Below are positions 60,125 through 64,000 of a stretch of 64,000 nucleotides of DNA, one piece after another. Position 1 is the stretch's first letter. The number at the start of each line of letters is the position of its first letter. The DNA is from Butyricicoccus sp. OM04-18BH (lineage in GTDB: Bacteria; Bacillota; Clostridia; Oscillospirales; Butyricicoccaceae). The DNA lies in NCBI RefSeq assembly GCF_003481705.1, contig NZ_QULN01000005.1, forward strand, positions 1 through 64,000, read 5' to 3'. The position numbers and the translations under genes are program-made. The notes beneath the pieces were generated by a model. It made no database searches and was not told where the DNA came from. It saw nothing but the letters and a program-made list of their open reading frames with translations.

Positions 60125-60676
60125 TCTTTTCCCCTCAGCGGAGGGTTTATCTCCGCCGATACAGCGGTTCGCCGCTGGAGGCGAGACTGGCCCTCCCGGG
60201 CCGTGGGATGTTCGCCATGACATGGCGTGGCATTGCCGCCGTCTGGCGGCGGAAACAAGAGGGGACAGGGCACCGATGGTTCCCTTTCCCCTCTTGACAC
60301 CCCAGACCCTCCTTTGGACGCGACTCCCTCCGGTCGCGCGTCTAAATGCGAGGGGCCCACAGGGGCGTTTGGTGCTCCAAGGGTCAACGCTTGATGGAAG
60401 CGGAGCTTTTCGCAGCGCAAAGCAAGCGCTCTGCACCGTCCGGCCGCGCACTGTTATGCGCGGCGGTTTACGCAAAGTAACCTCAGGGCATAACAGCGTC
60501 CCATAAGCGAAACGACGCACGGAACCGAGCCTCCGTTTCCCCCGTTTCGCCGCGAATGCTTTGCTGAGCGGCTCGAAGAAGGGTTTGGGGGAGTCAAGAG
60601 GGGGAAAGGGAACCATACGGTGCCCTTTTCCCCTTTTGCCCCTGTCGGCGGGCGCCGGCACCCCCGTTTGGGGCAA
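60125..60676 (+). repeat. Family B foldback element, copy B5
   Basis: Left end CCCTCAGCGGAGGG and ccgccgatacagcggttcgc intact; right outer end lost, and the copy runs up to the dgkA stop codon without a gap. Core in the same orientation (ggggcccacaggggcg). Left-arm palindromes GCCATGACATGGC and GCCGCCgtctGGCGGC; right-arm GTCGGCGGGCGCCGGC and CCCCgtttGGGG. Confidence 0.87.
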
Positions 60677-61147
60677 TTACTGCTTCCTTCCGAAGAAGAA
60701 AACGAACCACACAGCCGCCGGAACGGTGACAAGAAAGACCATCGCGAGCCAGAGCCGCGCGGCTAAAAACCGCAGAGCGGCCGCCAGCACGCCGTGCGCG
60801 AGGAAGATGCACACGCCCACCGCCACACAGGCGGCCGCGCACACAAATACGGCTGCCGCCGCGATGTCCTTCGCGTCGCGCACCATCCGGTCGTAGCCGC
60901 GCGCGGTCTTGTCGCACAGCCGCTCGACCGCCGTGTTCATCAGCTCCGCGCCCATCGTCAGGCCGAAGCACAGGCACAGCACCGCCGCCTCCGTGCTCGT
61001 TACATGTCCCATGACGGCCGCCGCCGTCACATAGAATGCCGCGGTCATGTGCACGCGGAAGTTGCGCTCTCCCGTGATGCACAGCCGGAGCCCCCGCCCG
61101 GCGTAGAGGAAGCTCTCGCGGAATTTACGGATACGGCTTTTAGCCAT
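60677..61147 (-). CDS. dgkA: Diacylglycerol/undecaprenol kinase
   Basis: 156 residues, three to four membrane helices. The motif ELMNTAVERLCDKTA with DAKDIAAAAVF is the DgkA active site. Gram-positive members phosphorylate undecaprenol for the lipid carrier pool. The start overlaps the ybeY stop by eight bases. The basic N-terminus (RKFRESFLYAGRGL) is typical. Confidence 0.92.
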   Translation of the reverse strand: MAKSRIRKFRESFLYAGRGLRLCITGERNFRVHMTAAFYVTAAAVMGHVTSTEAAVLCLCFGLTMGAELMNTAVERLCDKTARGYDRMVRDAKDIAAAAVFVCAAACVAVGVCIFLAHGVLAAALRFLAARLWLAMVFLVTVPAAVWFVFFFGRKQ

Positions 61148-61673
61148 CGTCGCGCGTCAGGCCGATCGCCTCGAGGTATTCCTTCTCGCGGCGGCGCATG
61201 CGTGCCGTGTCGTCCTCGCCCCGCTCGTGGTCATAGCCGAGCAGATGCAGCACGGAATGCGTGGTCAGAAAGCCGCACTCGCGCGCGGCGGAGTGTCCGT
61301 ATTCCTCGGCCTGCTCGCAGGCGCGCGTGTAGCACAGCACCATGTCGCCGAGCATGACGCGGCCGCTCTCCGGGTCGGGCTCGAGATCCTCGCGCGGCGC
61401 GCCGTTGTAATAGTCGAACATCGGAAAGCTCAGAACATCGGTCACCGCGTCCTTGTCGCGGAACTCAGCGTTCAGGCGGCGGATTTCCTCTGCGTCTACC
61501 ACGCGCGCGTCGATCTCCGCGTCGAACGGGATGTTCTCGCGCTCGAGCACGTTCTTCGCGCACTTTTCGATCAGCTCGCGCACGCTGTCCGCGTCCTTGA
61601 CCTCGGTCTCGAACGTGACACTGATGAAGTGCTCCGGTTCAAGCCGCATAAACGGTTCCTTGATGATCTTCAT
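61140..61673 (-). CDS. ybeY: Endoribonuclease YbeY
   Basis: 177 residues. The zinc triad is in HSVLHLLGYDHERG (H-x3-H-x5-H). It processes the 3' end of 16S rRNA. DVLSFPM and LGDMVLC are family motifs. Two bases after phoH in the operon. Confidence 0.95.
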   Translation of the reverse strand: MKIIKEPFMRLEPEHFISVTFETEVKDADSVRELIEKCAKNVLERENIPFDAEIDARVVDAEEIRRLNAEFRDKDAVTDVLSFPMFDYYNGAPREDLEPDPESGRVMLGDMVLCYTRACEQAEEYGHSAARECGFLTTHSVLHLLGYDHERGEDDTARMRRREKEYLEAIGLTRDDG

Positions 61674-61675
61674 GT

Positions 61676-62695
61676 TTATTTTTCCTCCCTGCGGCGGACG
61701 AAGCGGTGCGGCTTTGCCTCCGGCTTGTCCTTCGGTTTCTTGCTTTCATATTCCGCATACGCCTTGACGATGCGCTGCACCAGCTCATGACGTACTACGT
61801 CCTTTTCGGTGAGATAGCACTGGGCGATGCCCTCGACATGGTCGAGCACGCGCAGCGCCTCGCGCAGGCCGCTCTGCTTGCCGCCCGGCAGGTCGATCTG
61901 GGTGATGTCGCCCGTGATGACCGCCTTGGAGCCGAAGCCGAGACGGGTCAGGAACATCTTCATCTGCTCGGGCGTGGTGTTCTGCGCCTCGTCGAGGATG
62001 ATGAAGCTGTCGTCGAGGGTTCGGCCGCGCATGTACGCGAGCGGCGCCACCTCGATCGAGCCGCGCTCCTGGTACTTGGTGAAGTTGTCCGCGCCGAGCA
62101 TATCGAACAGGCCGTCATACAGCGGACGCAGATAGGGGTCTACCTTACTCTGAAGGTCGCCGGGCAGAAAGCCGAGCTTTTCGCCCGCCTCGACCGCCGG
62201 GCGCGTGAGAATGATGCGCGAGACCTGCTTGTCGCGGAAGGCCGCGACCGCCGCCGCCACGGCAAGATAGGTCTTGCCCGTACCGGCAGGGCCGACGCCC
62301 ATGACGATGGTATTCTTGCGGATGGCCTCCATGTAGCGCTTCTGGCCGAGGGTCTTGGCCTTGACCGGCTTGCCCTTGGCCGTGATGCACAGCACATCGC
62401 GGCTCATCGTGTGAACCTCGCTCTCGCGGTTTTCGCGCGCAAGACCGATGACGTACTGCACGGTCTGCGTGCCGATAGCCTCGCCGCGGCCTGCCATGGC
62501 GAGCAGTGCACCGACGGTGCGCGTGGCTACGCCCACGTTTTCCGGCTCGCCGGAGATCTTGAGCTCCTGTCCGCGGCTGATGACGGAGACCTCGAGCTCA
62601 TGCTCGAGCAGCTTGATGTTTTCGTCGAACGCGCCGAACACTGCCATCAGCAGCTCGGTCTGTTCAACAGGGATTAACGTATCTATGAGAAACAC
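61676..62695 (-). CDS. phoH: PhoH-family ATPase
   Basis: About 339 residues. N-terminal PhoH-specific region ([22 protein letters not shown]), Walker [15 protein letters not shown], Walker [18 protein letters not shown]-linked ATPase of uncertain role. The start is doubtful: the GTG at 62695 overlaps the ribosome binding site AAGGAAGG, while an ATA at 62686 has ideal spacing, so a non-standard start is possible. The open frame continues 187 codons upstream into repeat B6, but that part is repeat sequence. Confidence 0.92.
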   Translation of the reverse strand: MFLIDTLIPVEQTELLMAVFGAFDENIKLLEHELEVSVISRGQELKISGEPENVGVATRTVGALLAMAGRGEAIGTQTVQYVIGLARENRESEVHTMSRDVLCITAKGKPVKAKTLGQKRYMEAIRKNTIVMGVGPAGTGKTYLAVAAAVAAFRDKQVSRIILTRPAVEAGEKLGFLPGDLQSKVDPYLRPLYDGLFDMLGADNFTKYQERGSIEVAPLAYMRGRTLDDSFIILDEAQNTTPEQMKMFLTRLGFGSKAVITGDITQIDLPGGKQSGLREALRVLDHVEGIAQCYLTEKDVVRHELVQRIVKAYAEYESKKPKDKPEAKPHRFVRRREEK

Positions 62696-62752
62696 CTTCC
62701 TTAAAAGGGATATAATTACAGTTTTGTTACCGCAGGCAATGCGGCCCTTTTT

Positions 62753-63420
62753 CTTTACCCTCAGCAGAGGGGTTATCTCCGCCGATACAGCGGTGCGCCG
62801 CTGGAGGCGAGAATGGCCCTCCCGGGCGGGGGGATGTTCGCCATGACATGGCGTGGCATTGCCGCCGTCTGGCGGCGGAGAGTGCCGGGGTCTCCCGGCG
62901 GAGACAAGAGGGGACAGGGCACCGATGGTTCCCTTTCCCCTCTTGACACCCCAGACCCTCCTTTGGACGCGACTCCCTACGGTCGCGCGTCTAAATGCGA
63001 GGGGCCCACAGGGGCGTTCGGTGCTCCAAGGGTCAACACTTGATGGAAGCAGAGCTTTTCGCAGCGGAACGACGCCGCCCTGCACCGTCTGGCCGCGCAC
63101 TGTTATGCGCGGCGGTTTACGCAAAGTAACCTCAGGGCATAACAGCGTCCCAGAACTTGCCCGACGCACGGAACCGAGCCCCCGTCTCCCCCGTTTAGCC
63201 GCGAATGCTTCGCTGAGCGGCCAGCGGAAGGTCAAAGGGGTGTCAAGAGGGGACATAGGAAACCGCAGGTGTCCTACGTCCCCTTTTGTTCCCGCCGGTG
63301 AACACCGGCACCCCCCCGCCGCCGAAGGCGGCCACTGTGCACGCTCACTTCGAGCGTAAAGTCGCCTCCACCGGCGAGCCGCTGTATCGGCGGAAGGTCA
63401 GCCGTCTGCTGACGGCAAAG
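62753..63420 (+). repeat. Family B foldback element, copy B6, both outer ends intact
   Basis: The best preserved copy. Left CTTTACCCTCAGCAGAGG, right (complement) CTTTGCCGTCAGCAGACGGC; then CCGCCGATACAGCGG on both sides, giving outer inverted repeats of about 60 bases. It contains one copy of the 27-bp unit that is tandem in B3. It ends three bases before the yqfD stop and begins 58 bases before phoH. Right-arm palindromes: GCCGGTGAACACCGGC and CGCCGAAGGCG. Confidence 0.9.
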
Positions 63421-63423
63421 CAG

Positions 63424-64000
63424 TCAAGGGCCGCTGCCCTCGGAAGCGTCCCCCTCGGCGGCCACGCCGATCTGCTCCACCGCGTGAACGGTCAGGTCGA
63501 GCACGGCCGCGCCGTCCTTCTCCTCGAGCGCGCTGCGCAGCGAAAGCACGCGTCCTCCGTCTGTTTCGCGGATGACCGCCCCCAGCGCCCGGCGCACCAT
63601 CTCCGTGCGCTCCTGCGCCGCCGTCACGGTCTCCGGCTCTGCGTCATAGTACCGATAGGTCTGCACGAAAACCGTCACCGGCAGACGAACGCTCTCGCTC
63701 AGCCGCCATGTTTTCGCTTCTATCATTTTATCACAGGTCCCCCCTGCAATACCAGTACCAAAATACAATTTTTTCGTCATTTTTCCAATGCTAATCGACA
63801 TAAGTCGACACGTTTTCCTGTAATAGGATTTTTTTGCCTTTCTCAACGGCCGCACCGACCGCGCCCGGCGCACGGTATACGCCTCGACCGTCCCCTCCGC
63901 CCGAACCGTGTGCGGGAGACCGTTCTCCCTCGTCGGCGGCACGAGACTGTCGATCAGCACCTCTCCCGTCTCCACCGCATCCCCGGCCCGCACGAGCGCC
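63424..64000 (-). CDS. yqfD: Sporulation protein YqfD, 3' part
   Basis: The frame is open to the end of the window, so the N-terminal membrane part is missing. Visible are the biotinyl-like hairpin ARAGDAVETGEVLIDSLVPP, then VRAEGTVEAYTVRRA, and a C-terminal domain rich in charged residues. YqfD is usually encoded directly upstream of phoH in spore formers, as here, and is expressed in the mother cell in Bacillus. About 190 C-terminal residues are in the window. Confidence 0.85.
   Translation of the reverse strand, partial: ALVRAGDAVETGEVLIDSLVPPTRENGLPHTVRAEGTVEAYTVRRARSVRPLRKAKKSYYRKTCRLMSISIGKMTKKLYFGTGIAGGTCDKMIEAKTWRLSESVRLPVTVFVQTYRYYDAEPETVTAAQERTEMVRRALGAVIRETDGGRVLSLRSALEEKDGAAVLDLTVHAVEQIGVAAEGDASEGSGP

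Noticed and set aside
62696..63256. 187-codon N-terminal extension of PhoH reaching through repeat B6
   Set aside because: The extension is repeat sequence that recurs in other copies with other genes; PhoH homology begins only at about 62680, and there is no ribosome binding site at the upstream start.

Overview
The window is a chromosomal segment of a GC-rich, endospore-lineage Firmicute, most likely a Clostridia member of the Oscillospirales/Ruminococcaceae type. The evidence is gene content and order: the yqfD-phoH-ybeY-dgkA-era-recO operon, infC-rpmI-rplT with an L20-type leader, RNase J, MutS2, a SpoVD-like PBP with PASTA domains, a Crh-like HPr, the NiaR regulator, an A-type RNase P RNA, and Firmicute-style ribosome binding sites and TTGnnn-17-TATAAT promoters. 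The species cannot be fixed from the sequence alone. MurE carries the DNPR motif, so the peptidoglycan is predicted to contain meso-diaminopimelate.

Layout. 0-3 kb: the truncated end of an IS30-family transposase and an S-layer-homology surface protein. 3-12 kb: YlmH, BirA, RNase J, a niacin module (NiaX-like transporter with a NiaR-type promoter/operator, plus NiaR), a zincin-like protein, a 3D-domain secreted protein and a cytidylate-kinase-like protein. 12-17 kb: a TetR regulator and a MATE exporter with an attenuator between them, rnpB, a detached murD, and a 30-codon small gene. 17-21 kb: DUF1292 protein, infC-rpmI-rplT, an NlpC/P60-like protein and two identical tRNA-Gly(GCC). 21-30.5 kb: a HAD-LUD fusion, malQ, trmB, pyridoxal kinase, a membrane glycosyltransferase, and a GHL10-thioesterase-MNT-HEPN operon. 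30.6-34.4 kb: an accessory island (macro domain, small HTH protein, vWA protein, ADP-ribosylglycohydrolase, GIY-YIG protein). 34.7-49.8 kb: a CorA-type transporter behind an apparent leader-peptide/terminator switch, then the division and cell wall (dcw) cluster, read on the minus strand from mraZ to ftsZ without murD. 50-64 kb: rsmD-coaD, uvrC, crh-like, mutS2, recO, era, dgkA, ybeY, phoH and the 3' part of yqfD.

The most unusual feature is intergenic. Six copies of a roughly 550-670 bp foldback element (family B) lie at 7.8, 20.2, 51.6, 54.7, 60.1 and 62.8 kb. All have the same orientation and all sit just 3' of a minus-strand gene. They carry inverted-repeat arms and a conserved core, and the arms contain a variable, reshuffled set of short palindromes. 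A second family (A, 53-163 bp, shared inverted ends AAGGCAAnnCCGC) occurs three times. Four other spacers, two of them inside the dcw cluster, hold dense arrays of different short palindromes, some shared between arrays. Together they look like a mosaic palindromic repeat system analogous to BIMEs but not one I can name.

How the genes work together: most of the window is housekeeping (translation, cell wall synthesis, division, DNA repair, cofactor metabolism). The regulatory layer is rich in RNA-level control: the L20-type leader, a probable AUC start for infC, an attenuator before the MATE gene, and the three-arm switch before corA. The 30.6-34.4 kb island carries genes for removing or sensing ADP-ribose and is flanked by inverted copies of a terminator arm, as if it had inserted at a terminator between the HEPN and corA genes.
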